Assembly (NCBI GenBank): GCA_037013685.1
Contig: CM072891.1
Coordinates: 20,746,501-20,810,500 of the forward strand
Direction: 5' to 3'
Origin: Acridotheres tristis
Lineage: Eukaryota > Chordata > Aves > Passeriformes > Sturnidae
DNA length: 64,000 bases
Position 1 is the first letter of the stretch; each line of letters begins with the position of its first letter. The notes beneath the pieces are model-generated. The model was not told the DNA's origin. It searched no databases and saw nothing but the letters and a program-made list of their open reading frames with translations. Shown here in pieces: positions 27,101-39,040 of the stretch. The translations under genes were made by a program, and so were the position numbers.

Positions 27101-28329
27101 AGGGGTTTTCCTCTGTGTCTTTTAACTAAGATGAAAGTAAATGTACCTTTGGTCTGAGTTATCATGTGGAAACCAGAACAACTTCTGAACCTGTCTCTCT
27201 GTCCTTTGGAAATCATATACCCTGATGTATGTGTCTGTTACATTGCTTAATGTATGTACTCTCTGCAAAGTTGTCTTCTTATATGGGGTTTTCAATTATT
27301 AATTTTCAATTCTTACTCTAAGTGTGGGGCTACAATTTAATTTCCATATACTTCACTGGTAGCTGGATTAGACCCTATGAAATGGTCAGTCAGGGGTGCT
27401 TTGATTAAAGAAAAAAAAATTTACTGTCAGGCGAGTTGAAGATCTAAGTGGAAGGGACAGCATGCTCAGGCTTGTACGAGCTTATTGCCTTCTGTATGGT
27501 TTAAGGAAAAGATTGGCTGGAGGCTATTACTTATCTGAAAAACTCCATAATGCCTAGCCATTAGCTTTGTGAGCAGGGAACTTACAGTGTTAATTTAGTT
27601 AATGCAAAAATTCACAAAGTGGCTTGTTCACAACTTGTAAGTATGTTGAAGGCAGTATTTGGTGTGAAATACGTGAGCATTGTTTGGAGTGGTATACAGT
27701 CCAGAAGCCTCAGGACTCAGGCCCTGTATGTCACTTCTCTGCTCCTGGAGTTGAAGTATTTTCTGACTCTCTTGTCCTGTGCTGTGATTAAACAGGAATC
27801 TGTTTGCTGACGGATTCCTAGAGCTGTAGAACGAAGCAGGACACATCTCCAGAGAAGATATCATAAATAAAGAATAGTTTATTCACAATCTCTCCAGCAG
27901 CTGATGAACCTATCAGCACAGGACGGCTCTCAGAGCAAGAAACTTCTGCGAAGGACAGAAGTTAGTTTGGGATCAGTGATTTATCATTGCATGTTGTGTA
28001 AAAACAGCAGCATGTTGACACATCTGCAGAGCCTGACATACAAAGCTGTTGAATAATTTTTCCCAGAAAACCTAAGAATAAGAAAATATTGATCTCTAGT
28101 TGAGTTCTGCTTGCCTCTGACTCATATCTAGGTAAGCAAGGAATCTGCTGGCCCAAGAGATGTCACAGGAGGGAGGTCTGGTCAGAAGCCAGGACCCTGG
28201 GCTGCATGTGGAAACAAAAGCAATCTTCCCCGCCCTCAAGAAATGTTTGTCAGCTGCATAGTGTCTGATCTGCTCTTTGGATCAGCATAAAGGGATAGGG
28301 ACATTAATCCTCCCCCAACTTCTTTACAG

Positions 28330-29060
28330 AAGTTGTGAACAGGAAGCTGCTATCAGCAGCAGTACAAACTGATGCATTCCTTTGGCTCCAGCTGAACATG
28401 AGCCAGCAATGTGCTCTCACAGCCCAAAAAGCCAGTTGTATCCTGGGCTGCATCCAAAGCAGTGTGGGCAACAGGGCAAGGGAAGGGATTTTGCCCTCTG
28501 CTTCTCTGCCCCTCTGCTTCTCTGGCCCTCTGCTCTGTCCTGCTGAAACCCCCTGAAGCACTGCATCCAGTTCTGGGGTCCCCCGCCCAAAAAGGACAAT
28601 CAACCTCCTGCAGCAACTGCAGAGGAGGCCACCAAGATGATCAGGGGGATGGAGCACCTCTCCTGTGAGGAAAGGCTGAGAGAGTTGGGATTGTTCCGCA
28701 ATGAAAACAGAAGGCTCAGGGAGACCTAAGTATGGCCTTCCAGGACCTGAAGGGAGCCTACAAGATGGAGAGGGACTATTTACAAGGACATGTAGTGACA
28801 GGGCAAGGATATATGGCTTCAAACTGAAAGAGAATAGGTTTAGATTAGATATTAGGGAGAAATTGTTTACTGTGAGGCACTGGCAGAGGTTGCCCAGAGA
28901 AGCTGTGGATGCTCCATCCCTGGAAGTCTTCGAGGTCAGGTTGGATGGGGCTCTGAGCAGCCTGGTCTAGTGGAAGGTTCCATGCCCAAGGCAAAGGGGT
29001 TGGAACTGGATGACCTTTATTGTCCCTTTCAATCCAAACCCTTCTATAATTCTGTGATCA
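28330..29060 (+). mobile_element. CR1 LINE 3' end, about 730 bases, + orientation
   Basis: This is the longest CR1 copy in the window. It runs from CTGAACATGAGCCAGCAATG (28392) through TATCCTGGGCTGCATCCAAA, the GAGGCCACCAAGATGATCAG block, TTCCAGGACCTGAAGGGAGC, TTTAGATTAGATATTAGGGA, TGGATGCTCCATCCCTGGAA, and ends in a worn TTCTATAATTCTGTG tail, all typical of avian CR1. It covers the end of ORF2 (downstream of the reverse transcriptase core) and the 3' UTR. As normal for CR1 it is 5'-truncated. Open frames seen here on both strands (for example 28304-28822 minus and 28701-28970 plus) are by-products of this element, not host genes. Confidence 0.9.
28493..28535 (+). repeat. CCCTCTGCTTCTCTG short tandem repeat inside CR1
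   Basis: Three imperfect copies of a 15-16 base unit (CCCTCTGCTTCTCTG) lie in the middle of the CR1 element, where related copies usually have one such CCCCTCTGCTC segment. It looks like a local expansion after insertion. Confidence 0.7.
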
Positions 29061-29642
29061 ATGCCAAAGGTCCTTGTTACTGTCACTGCCTCTGTTTGTG
29101 GAGAAAGGTTTGTGTGCATCAGGTGTCCAGAAAATGCCCCTGAAGTTTTATGTGGCTGTTCCTTAAAGCCATGATTTTTTTTCTGGGTTTTGGATGGGCT
29201 TTTTAATGAGTTGGGAAAGTAAAAAGAATTTAAAAGAAAAAATTAAAAAGGCACATAAGAATTGTTAGTAATTTTGAAGAAAATGAAAGGAAAAGCTTTT
29301 CAAAAGGGGTGTTGTGAATTTCCAGATGGCCCCAGACTATTGGGACATATGTTTTTAAAGGAAGAATGTGTGAAGTTTCTTCATCACGTGGTAGATAATT
29401 TTGTCTATGAGGCCCTATCTCAGCCTGGCTATTTTTCCTTAAATCACTAATCCACAGAAATAACTGATTAATTTGATTAGCATTGGTGAAAGATATATTT
29501 TCTAGATTTATTTTCCTCTCTACCACATGAGTTTAACTCATACCTGGTTTTAACCATGTAGAAATGCAAACCTCTGTCCGTAAGATAAAGAGCAGAGAGG
29601 ATCTGAACATATTCTTCTTTCAGCTCACCAGAGAGACAGAGT

Positions 29643-29658
29643 AACACACACACACACC
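29643..29658 (+). repeat. CA dinucleotide microsatellite, short
   Basis: Roughly seven to eight CA units followed by CCC. Simple sequence. Confidence 0.85.
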
Positions 29659-29824
29659 CATAGAATAAATTTCAATTTTAGACAGTGAGACAGTGCAACC
29701 TGGCAGAGGTCTGGTAAAACAGTGAAGCTCATTGCATAAACGGCTTATGCTTGTTATTGCCTGCACATCCATTTAAACTGGAAAATTCCCTTTTTCCCTA
29801 AGCTAACTGTAGTTTTCCTGATTG

Positions 29825-29888
29825 TTTTTTGGTTTGGATTGGATTGGTTTGGATTGGATTTGGTTTTGGTTTTGTTTTTTTGTTTTTT
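29825..29888 (+). repeat. Low-complexity GGATT/GGTTT and T-rich tract
   Basis: Interleaved TTGGATTGGATTGG and TTTGGTTTTGG words pass into T runs broken by single G residues. It is a purine-poor, strand-asymmetric simple repeat with no coding sense. Confidence 0.85.
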
Positions 29889-30846
29889 TCTCTTCTTATA
29901 TGTCTTAAAGAGAAAAGAAACCTGAGTAAAACAGAATAGCCTAGCACAACAGGATCCAGATTAGCAGCATGGAGATTAGGTATGTATTTTTTTTCCTTGG
30001 AAAAATGTCTAAAGCAGTGTAGGAACAGATTCAGGGATTTTTATTGAAAGGATTAAGTCCAGCTTGTTTCTAGAACAAACTTGAACAAAGACCAATCTAT
30101 TTTGTTCATCTTTCATAAAAAGATTAAGCAGACTGCTTCATTCTGCATTACAGTAGTCACACATTAAAAAATTCTTTCCAAAGCAAAGGTACCTTTTTTA
30201 TTCTATTTTTTAAAAATTGAAAAATTTGTAAGCAGGAATGGACAGGAACTGCTACGTTCCTGGGCTAATCCAGTGTGAACACGTTGCTCTGCAGTTTGAA
30301 GGCGGTTGGCAACTTTTTGGCAGGAATATTATTTATTTAATTAATTAGTGTGAAAAGAACAGTTTGGCTTGTTTCCTGCTCTCTTTACAATCAAGAGCTT
30401 TTCCCTGCTGGATGCTCCATCGCTTCTTACATACCACTTTTGCAACCTACTTTAAGTTAATGCACGATGTCCTTCCTTTCAATTTTGTGAACCAAGTTAA
30501 ATCATGAGTAAACTAACTCTCTCTGACTATCAGATGCTCTAGCAGATCCCATGGTTTTATTGCTAAGCCATTAAGAGACTTGTTTTTTTCTTTTCACTTA
30601 AACCTTCCCTGGACTGGGTTCTGGCCAGAGGCAGTTTCCCCAGCTCATAAGTTTCATACTTTGCATGGAAGAGAGCCTCCAAATAAGCACTGGCCCTCCC
30701 CTCTGGGAGCCCCACAGTCCATCAGTTTTGAACACAACAGCCTGATCAGCAGCACTGGGACACTCCATCAATTTAATGTGGAGACAGAAGCCCCTTTGGG
30801 AGTACCTGGTGGTGGTGTGGGGGAGAATTACAGAGACCAGATTTCT

Positions 30847-30903
30847 GGGCTCAATGATCTTAGAGGTCATCTTCCAACCCAAATGGTTCTATGATTCTAT
30901 GAA
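30847..30903 (+). mobile_element. CR1 LINE extreme 3' end, + orientation
   Basis: CTCAATGATCTTAGAGGTCA, TCTTCCAACCCAAATGGTTC and a terminal TTCTATGATTCTATG repeat form the last part of a CR1 3' UTR. Only about 55 bases are clearly recognisable; worn CR1 sequence may extend somewhat to the left. The intact terminal octamer-like repeat makes the orientation certain. Confidence 0.85.
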
Positions 30904-31804
30904 ACCTAGGGGAAAAAAAAAGAAATTTAGTGAATGTATTCCTATAGGAAGGGTCTTTTCTTGAAGTTATCTCATTCCTAATGGGCACCAGAAGCAGAGG
31001 GGAGTGCTTGGAGGGTAGGCACAGCAAGCAGAAGGAAATCATTATGTTGGATTTTTTTTTTTTTTTGTTATCAGTTCTGCAACTTAAAACTACCCTGAAG
31101 AGACGTGTTTCGACAGAGCTCTTCACACTTCCAAACAAAAGAGCTTTTCTCTCTTCCTCCCCGCCACCGCCCTCCCCCTAGTTTGGATGTAGAGCTGGAG
31201 AAAAATGATTGCAGGCATTGTCTGGCAACAACAACCGCAGAGTCTCTTCTGGAAACGTGTTGGGTCAGGTTCATGAGCACGCACAGAAAGAGAGAGAGAA
31301 GGGGGGGCGGGGGAAATCTCCCTGGCCAGATAAATAACTCACTTTTGGAAGATGCTTCACCAGTGTTCCTGCTGTTCTGTAGCAGTCTCAGCCAAGATCC
31401 AGCTATGTCAGTTGTTTAGTCATTGGTGCTGGGAGAGGTGATATGTAACAGAAGTATGCAGTAACAAGCATTTAAAATGTGATGTTTTATTAGTTTTTCA
31501 GTAAATACAGGGAGATGCTAAAGACTAATTTCTGCTCTTAATGTAATTCATGTTGTGAACATGAAAGTGAGCAGAAGAATAATTTCTGAGTCTGGATCCT
31601 TTCAGTGACCCTGTACATGTTTGCATTTAAACAAAAGAAACGAAATTTCTACCTATGCATGGCTGAAAAAATGTATCTATAGTCTTGTCTGGGTAAATGT
31701 GACAAAAGGGCTTAATGTAACCTAAGGAAATAATTTGAGTATAAAATGAGGAGCTGATTAGAGCAGTAAAGTAATCAGATGTTAAGAGGAGCAAATACAG
31801 GAGA

Positions 31805-32020
31805 GTGTAAGGGCTAAAAGCCCGGGAGTGGGAATCAGGCCAGCTGGGGTTCTGCTTCCATTCAAGCATGCTGTGCAACTCTGAGTAAGTCAATAAACCT
31901 TGCAGTGCTTCAGCTCGACCATCTGTAGAATGGAAATAATAAAAATATTATTCCCTGTCTCCCCAAACTGCAGTGAGGCATTGAGATGAGTACTGAGTCA
32001 GAGTGCTGCGAGTTGAGAAA
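31805..32020 (+). mobile_element. MIR/CORE-type SINE fossil, + orientation
   Basis: The segment has the MIR order of blocks: GGGAATCAGGCCAGCTGGGG TTCTGCTTCC, then a worn TGTGCAACTCTGAGTAAGTCA (compare TGTGACCTTGGGCAAGTCA), CCATCTGTAGAATGGAAATA and an AATAATAAAAATATTA run at about 31936-31952. These positions and words fit the tRNA-unrelated core and following region of MIR-like SINEs. Diverged and inactive. Confidence 0.65.
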
Positions 32021-33844
32021 AGACAGATTTAAACTTTCCCAAAGTTCAGAAGTTTGCATCCCCTTCATTTCTATTTGGGAGGCTCAACTCCACTTCTGCA
32101 GTTGTAAATCTGTTCTCCCAGCTCTGTAGCTGGTTTTGAATGTGTTTGTCTTGTATGAAGATGCATTTGTGTCCACAACAATGTCACTTGTGGGTTGGAG
32201 AGGTGTGTCACACTTTGCGAGCTGTGGCAACAGGAAAAACGTGCACAGTTAGGGATGAAAAATGGAACAGAAACCATGGGACTAGTAGTTAAATTCTTAA
32301 CATACTTCAGAGCGCTCTCTCTCAAACAATCCACTCAAGACCCAAATCTCGTGAGCCCGTGCTGTACACTTTTAATTATGACAGCATCTTTCTTCTTTGG
32401 GTTGTTTTGCAGCTGTGAGATGGAGTGTGCTCTAGAGCCCAGGCATCACCAAGACATATCTTTGTGCCTGTCCCCCTGCTCCCTGAGAAATGGGATGAAG
32501 AATGTTCTCAGTGCATGAATTTGCTCATAGCCATAAGTCTTGCTTAGGGCTCAAGTGTGTGCAGCAAAGGGACAGTTGGGACACATGAAATGTTATACAA
32601 GTGAGCCTTGCTAAATTAGCTTTGAGTTGTTTCTAGCTATAAATTGCTTTTCCTCTTAAATTTCATCTCTGATTCTGGGTCGTAGCTGGAAACAGAAGTG
32701 CTGAAATACAAATCCAGGCTTCCTGGTGTATTTAGCTCAATGTTGGAGTCTCCAGAGGTTGAGATAAGTTCCAGAGATTATTCCAATGGTTTGTTTGCTC
32801 GTTGAAAGTAATTTCGAGATCTCTGAGTAGTTCAGAAGGTGAAACAATCAATTAAATACACCCATGTGCATACTCACATGCACAGAATATCCCCAAGGTA
32901 GTTGATGGGGCAAAATGTTTAAAAGGCACCAGGAGCCTAGTTCAGGAAAGCTGCAAAAACCACAGCAGTTTGGACATCCAGTCTCTTCAGAGGCTGCAAC
33001 TGGAACGTCCCACATCTTCTGTGTGTTGCATGCAAGCCAAGTAACAAGCAAAAGTGCAGCACAATTCTTTTGTCAGAGTAAAATGTACATTTTCTGTGAT
33101 ATAAATTCATTCATTTTGCACTCCGAAGTAATTGTAAAGATAAATATACACATCCAAAATATTTTCCTTTTTCCTGTGTTTGGCTGGCACTGGGATTTTT
33201 TTTCACATGAATCTCACTAAAAGTCAGCCATATGGGAAGGACTTACAGTGTGTTGTAAACAGCAGGTTCAAATCAAGGCTAAACCAGTGCTCTTGCTCCA
33301 GCCAAAGCCACAGGGTGCTTCAAGCTCCCATCTATTGCAATACTGGAAACGAACTACTGTGCAGTAAATTGTGAAGACTGTTTTTTCATGTTGCTACTCT
33401 TATATGAATTCATTTTATTTCGGCTATGAACTTGGGTGAAAAATATGAGACAAAACAAAAGGAGGAAGGAAAACTTTTTCAGTTACAGAACAAACCTTTT
33501 CGTGTTCTTAAGTTCATGTTGCAAAGTAATAACTTGAGAAGGTCGTTTATTTATGTGCCCTAAAATTCTTTATTTCTTGATATATATTTAATTTTACATT
33601 TGGCAAGATGGCAGCTGAGTCCTGAAAATCAGCTTGGCTTAGATACTTCAAAGCAATTTTATAGTTCTGAAATTACTTTGAAAAAAAATCTGCCTTTTTT
33701 CTAATTCTGTGAGCTCTAGTCCTGGTTTGTACATGCAGATTCTGTAACACTCAGTAGAATCTTTGGGAATTCTCCATGTATTAAGTTTCCCATGAAGTTC
33801 TGAAAGCAGAGTTTTGCCTTTCTTATCTTATTGTCAAATGATTA

Positions 33845-33875
33845 AATATATATATATATATCTTTTTTTTTTTTT
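33845..33875. repeat. TA dinucleotide tract followed by poly-T
   Basis: Eight or nine TA units run into about 13 T. Simple sequence. Confidence 0.9.
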
Positions 33876-36771
33876 AAGATTTTAAAGCAGTAGGCATTTA
33901 TCACCTAATCATATCTGTGCCACTGAAGTTGGGGAGTATTAAAGCTCATGGTTTACTCAAAGACATTATCTTTTTGCTTTAGATTGACAAGGCTTAACTA
34001 CCATCTCATTGACTGTTTTTCAGTTTATGTCTCTGTCACTGACAGAGCTCTGTGCATCCTGTGTATTACAGTGGCAGGACTCCAAGGCAGTATTTGGCTA
34101 TCAGTTTATTCACTAGATTTTTCATTCAAAATCCCTCTTGAGCTTTACAGTATGGCTCAAATAAATTATTTGTTGGCTTAGAGTGCTGGCTGTAAATGTT
34201 TGGGCCTTTATTTGAGCATTAAAAAAGGCCTGGGAACTATTTCAGGGAAAGTATTATTAACAAATTCTGCATGATAAAAATCTACTATTTGTTTTGGTTT
34301 CCAACCAGGATTTTTTATTTTGGGGGAAAAGCAGGGAGGAGGTTGGTGGCAAGGAGAACCATTCATATCAGAAGCAATGTCATAATCACACAGAGTTAGA
34401 AGGCCTGTCTAGAAAACAGGATTTGAAAAATTATACAGTAATCTTTATAGCCAAAGAGGGAGATTCCTGTGGATGGTTGAGGAGGGTGTCCAGCAGCCAG
34501 GTCAGCAGCCTGGTACAAGAGTCCTCCTGGAAGCAGAGGTGAAGGTTTCATTCAGAAAGCCTTTCAGACAGTTAGAAGGCACACCCTGATTTCCAGGAAA
34601 TAGATATAATCCTTATTAACTCTCTGAATGCAAGTCAAGGTGCAACTATTCCTGGGAAGCACCCAGAACACACTGGAACACAAGTAAAGTTCCTTCCAAG
34701 GGCAGTGCCTCTCCATGTTTTCCACAATTACCCCGTGCAAGTGGATTTTCCATGCAGTGATCCTCAACATCTTCCTTGCCTATGTTAAATTCTTTTTACA
34801 TGGTGTTTCTGGTGGTACGCTGGTCTTGTCAGGAGCAGTTGAGATTTTTCCATTGGTATTGCCAGGTGTGTCATGGAGCGTGGAGTTTCCCTGTGCAGCC
34901 TGTAGATTTCTCTGCATTCCTTCCTTATCAGGGGTATCCTTCATAAACCCAAGTTTCTTACCATCCTCAAGAGGCAACCAGGGCTAAGATTTTTGCTCCA
35001 TGTCTCATAAAAACCACATGACCAGCTCTTACTGTTTTTTTTTTCCCTCTGTATTTTCCCTGGTAATCAGATCAATGTGTACAAGAAGTGGCTTAACAAA
35101 GTGGGCTATAGGGTCAATATGGTTTCTTGTATCACTGAAACTGAGTAAAACCAGAGATTAATGGAAAATTTTCACCTCTAATCACTAGATGGATTTCTAT
35201 TTTCATACAACTAAAAGTCTTAGAGAGACCTTTTTTTAGTCAAAATTTGGAAAAGTAGACTAGCACTGACACTAATTGACTGGGCAGATTGAAGCACCTC
35301 CAGAACCAGCCCTGACCTGAATGCTCCTGGGAGTAATCCTGAAGTGTGTTGTTGATAAAAATTAATTATTCTTGACTGTGGTTCTGCTGCTTTTAAAGTC
35401 AATGGCGAATGTCTGGCTAGCTTTAGAGGACCTCCATCCCATGGTATTTTCACACAGTGATCCCAAAACACAGTCTGCATGTCAGACTCCCAGGTAAAAC
35501 ATGCTAGCTACTATTCACCTTGAGCAAAGCTGGAGACTGGAAGGTGCACTTCAACCATCCAAAAACCATTCAAAGGTTTTTGGCAATCTTATTACTCTGC
35601 AGCATTAGCAGTTGCAGTTCTGTACAGGGAAAACCAATTTGTCTTCTCAGGAATTTCTGCTGGAAAGAGCTAGTTAGAGGCACTTAGAGAAACAGGAAAT
35701 TCGGCAGTTCTGTAAATTATTTCCCAATTCATAGCCCTCGTGTCAGGTGGTTCTTCAGAAGCCTCTCCAAAGTGCTTCCCCAGTGTGCAGATACTTGGGG
35801 TAACATGTCAGGAGGCCAAGCTGGTGGCAGGTGAGGACTGAGAAATGGATGGCTTTGTCATGGAGAAGAGATGTTATTGAAATAGGTAAGATACCTTATT
35901 TTAGTTAAAAATCAGCCTTTTTGGGAAAAGAAGTTCCATTAGAAATCTCTATGTTGTCTTATGTGAAGAAGACCACTTGAATAACATTTTCCATCAAATT
36001 TTCTTGGAATCATCGATTTAGACTTTTTCATTGTGTTCAGCATTTTAATCCAAGGACACTGAAAGACTGTACTTAGTCTGCTTTGTTGTCTTTTTATTCC
36101 CTTCAGGCCCTTTGGAATAGTGATAGTTTTTACTTTTTTAATGAAACATTTCAGTACTGTCAACATCATTATTAAGCTAAAGTCATTTATGTGTTTCCAA
36201 ATTAAAATAATTTGCCAGTTCCACTCCTTGAAATATCTCAGTATTTTTAGAGGTTAAAAAAACTGTGATATGCCACAATTTCCCATACAACAGAAATTCT
36301 GTTTTCTGACCAAGGCATGTAATGGCAGCCCTTTTTTCTGTAAAAGTAATCAAAAGTGGGGTACTGAAGCCAAGTAGTGAAGCAGTTTGTCTTCCATTAA
36401 CTGTATTTTGGGGCTTATTATGCATACACACCTCTTGGTTTTGGCCATCAAGAGTGCTTCAGATCCTTACCAAAACTTTGTAAGACATTGCCTGCTATAA
36501 GACTTTGTTTTAAGCATGTGCATATTTAGCCACCTGACCTGAAGATTTCCATTTTGGGCATCTCAGACTAAAATTTATAGGAATGTTTCAGCTGAAAAGC
36601 TTCAGCTATTCCAAGCAAAAAGACAGGAAGAGACACATCATTTTCCACACATTATTGTGGTTATTTTAAGCCTAGTAAGTGTTTTGTGATGCTCTCCTAT
36701 ATCCGTATTTTGGAATGAAGATTTGAAATTCATCTGGAAGTTGAATCCTAGGTACATTTATTCTTTCTATT

Positions 36772-36824
36772 AAAAAATACAAAAAAAACCCCACAAAACA
36801 ACCAACCAACAACAAAACAAAACC
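36772..36824 (+). repeat. A-rich / CAA-rich low-complexity tract
   Basis: A runs broken by CCCC, CAACC and CAAAAC words. It lies about 50 bases left of a CR1 fragment but does not belong to it in any obvious way. Confidence 0.75.
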
Positions 36825-36879
36825 TTGACTTTTTATTCGACCAAACTAAGAGCATCTAAAATCATGTATTCTTAGGGTA

Positions 36880-37085
36880 AGGGGGGTAGCAGATGAGGAG
36901 GTGCTGATCACCTCTCTCTGACCACCAGTGTCAGAACACAAGGAAATGGAATGAAGCTGCATCAAGGGAAGTTCGAGTGGGACGTCAGGGAAAGGTTCCT
37001 CACCCAGGGCGTGATTGAGCACTGGAACAGGCTCCCCAGATAAACGGTCACTGCACTAAGTCTGACAAAACTCTTCAGAAGACAA
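36880..37085 (+). mobile_element. CR1 LINE internal 3' fragment, + orientation
   Basis: GAGGAGGTGCTGATCACCTC, ACCAGTGTCAGAACACAAGG, AATGAAGCTGCATCAAGGGA, TCACCCAGGGCGTGATTGAG and CACTGGAACAGGCTCCCCAG occur in the order expected for the ORF2 end of another CR1 subfamily than the 28330-29060 copy. It stops around AAACTCTTCAGAAGACAAAG, so the terminal part of the 3' UTR is missing. Confidence 0.85.
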
Positions 37086-37135
37086 AGTAATACAATTCTT
37101 TACTGAAACATGCATAACTACTCTTTCTTTCATTT

Positions 37136-37154
37136 CTTTTTTTTTTTTTTTTTG
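37136..37154. repeat. Poly-T tract
   Basis: An uninterrupted run of about 18 T within otherwise unremarkable intronic sequence. Confidence 0.95.
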
Positions 37155-37604
37155 GTAAGAATGTGTGAGCTGCAGGTCAGATGTTTAGAGAAATCCCTTA
37201 AGTGATTATTTACTTTTTCCCTGAAGCATGGCACAGTTTATTGTTTCTGTGGCTGCTTGCACAGAGGACTCTGCAGAGAAACAGCAGAATCCAGACTTCC
37301 TTCAGCAAATAAGAAATCAAAATATGAGACTTTATTTCCTAGGCTGGATTTTTCTAAAGCTTCAAGTGATAAGTTCCTGAGTAACTACTGCTATATGAGC
37401 AGATATATTCTTGCAAGAGGTTAGAGGGGTGCTGTTCCCCTCCTGTGCTTGGAGCCTGTGTGCCCAAAGGCTGAACACAGCTCTGAGACCTCAGCTTATA
37501 AACACAGCTTGGAGTGGACTTGTAGTTAGTAAGTAAAGGGTTAATGAAGGAAAATGAAGTTGATTTGAACTGAAAAACATTGGTTCAGTTCCTAGGTTTA
37601 GCCC

Positions 37605-37850
37605 CAGATATTTTATGTATGAGCACAGGAAAGACATTTAATCCCTCCATATCTCAGTTGCGTATGTATAAAACAGGAATGAAAATCTGATCTTTGTCCC
37701 ACCCCTTGTTTTTATCTCATCTCTTTAGATCATGCATTTTTCAAGGCAAGGGCTGTTCCTCTGCGTATGTGTGGACCTCAGACAAGGCTCCTCAAGTGCT
37801 ATTATTGTGTAGTAGGAATAGTAATAACAACAACAACAACATATGGAGCT
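37605..37850 (+). mobile_element. MIR/CORE-type SINE fossil with amniote tail, + orientation
   Basis: A worn copy: AAGACATTTAATCCCTCCAT, ATATCTCAGTTGCGTATGTA and AAAACAGGAATGAAAATCTG correspond to the CTCAGTT...TCTGTAAAATGGG region. TTAGATCATGCATTTTTCAA then GGCAAGGGCTGTTCCTCTGC correspond to the TTAGA...GGGCAGGGACTGTCT tail, with GTGCTATTATTG near the end. A short AAC trinucleotide run (37826-37840) lies at its 3' end, where such elements typically carry a simple repeat. Confidence 0.6.
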
Positions 37851-38939
37851 CAAATTCTGGCAGACAGCTCAGAGCCATTATACATTCAAGAGAATGAAAC
37901 ACAGTCAAGCCCAAGACAGCAATTTTCATCCGAGACCAAATTTAACAGTTTGGCAGGGCAACTAAATTTGGTGTTACGTAAGCTGGGCTTTGCAACTTCA
38001 AACCCTGGGTTTATTTATGTTTTGGGGGATTTTCCTGCCATTTCCATATGGTTCAGTCTGCAACTGGCACTGTTTTAGGGCTGGTTCGCTGTGGGTTCTA
38101 CCCTGCTGCAAACAACGTTTGGAAATCTGAAAAGAGAGTTTCTTTAATTAACTGAAAACCAGAGCCCATAGTCTACTTGATATGAAAAATAGACCAAATT
38201 ATAGTGGTATTCATAGCCTGCTGGAATGGTTGGTTGTTTTGGAAAAAAATTGTTTTTAAAGGAGGCTTGCCAAGAAACTGTTCTGTCAGGAAATGATAAA
38301 TGGCAGTTGGGAGACTTGAGTGGCCTGTGCTGTATGTATGTGCCTTGGTAACTGCTGACTCAATCCTGTGTGCTCCTGATGGCTCCCACATTCACAGCAA
38401 GGGAATTTACAGTCCTGATTCACAAACTCATTACTGTCCTGCAGTTCAGGACTTTTACACATGGCCTCAGGATTGTTTTATCTGAAAACAATGCAAACAC
38501 ATTTCTTTAAATTACATTTCAGATAACCTTTTGGTTTTCATTGCTTTTACAGTGTATGCTAGAAACTTTGCAATTTCTTCTCCAAAACTATAGTTGGTCT
38601 GAATATTCCCTGCCAAGTTTGGTGTTTTCTGTTTAAGTTGGATTTTTTTTTTTTTAATAGTATGTTTTCTATGAAGCTGTGAAGTTTTAAGACATTTAAA
38701 TAACAGAACAGCGAAGGCTTGGCTAGAATTTGCATGACAGGCTTGGGTTTTAAAAAGTAAAAGAAAAGACTGTCTCTGTGCACTGAAGAAAGGTCTGCTT
38801 TACACAATGCACCATTTAGTCACAGGAGTTCTTTGCAATGACATGTGTCATTTACTAAATTCTATTACTGTAGGGGATATGTTGCATGCAAGTGGACAAA
38901 CCTTTGGAGTGTGCTCTTCTGAGTGCTAACTGTGATCCA

Positions 38940-39040
38940 TCTTTTCAGGGCATTTATATTACCTTAATCCCATTGACATCAATAAGTTTACTCCTCATTT
39001 ACTCTGGAATGAAAGAGGAGTGAACTGGGACTATTGTATA
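38940..39040 (+). repeat. Possible ancient amniote interspersed repeat
   Basis: CCCATTGACATCAATAAGTT followed by TACTCCTCATTTACTCTGGAATGAAAG and GAGTGAACTGGG resembles the 'CCATTGACTTCAATGG ... GATTTACACTGGTGTAA' arrangement found in very old amniote repeats. The evidence is word-level only. Confidence 0.4.

Noticed and set aside
28304..28822. 172-codon minus-strand frame
   Set aside because: It is the antisense of a CR1 LINE copy with its CT-rich expansion.
28701..28970. 89-codon plus-strand frame
   Set aside because: It is the 3' UTR part of a CR1 element; the apparent peptide is the usual accidental reading of that repeat.
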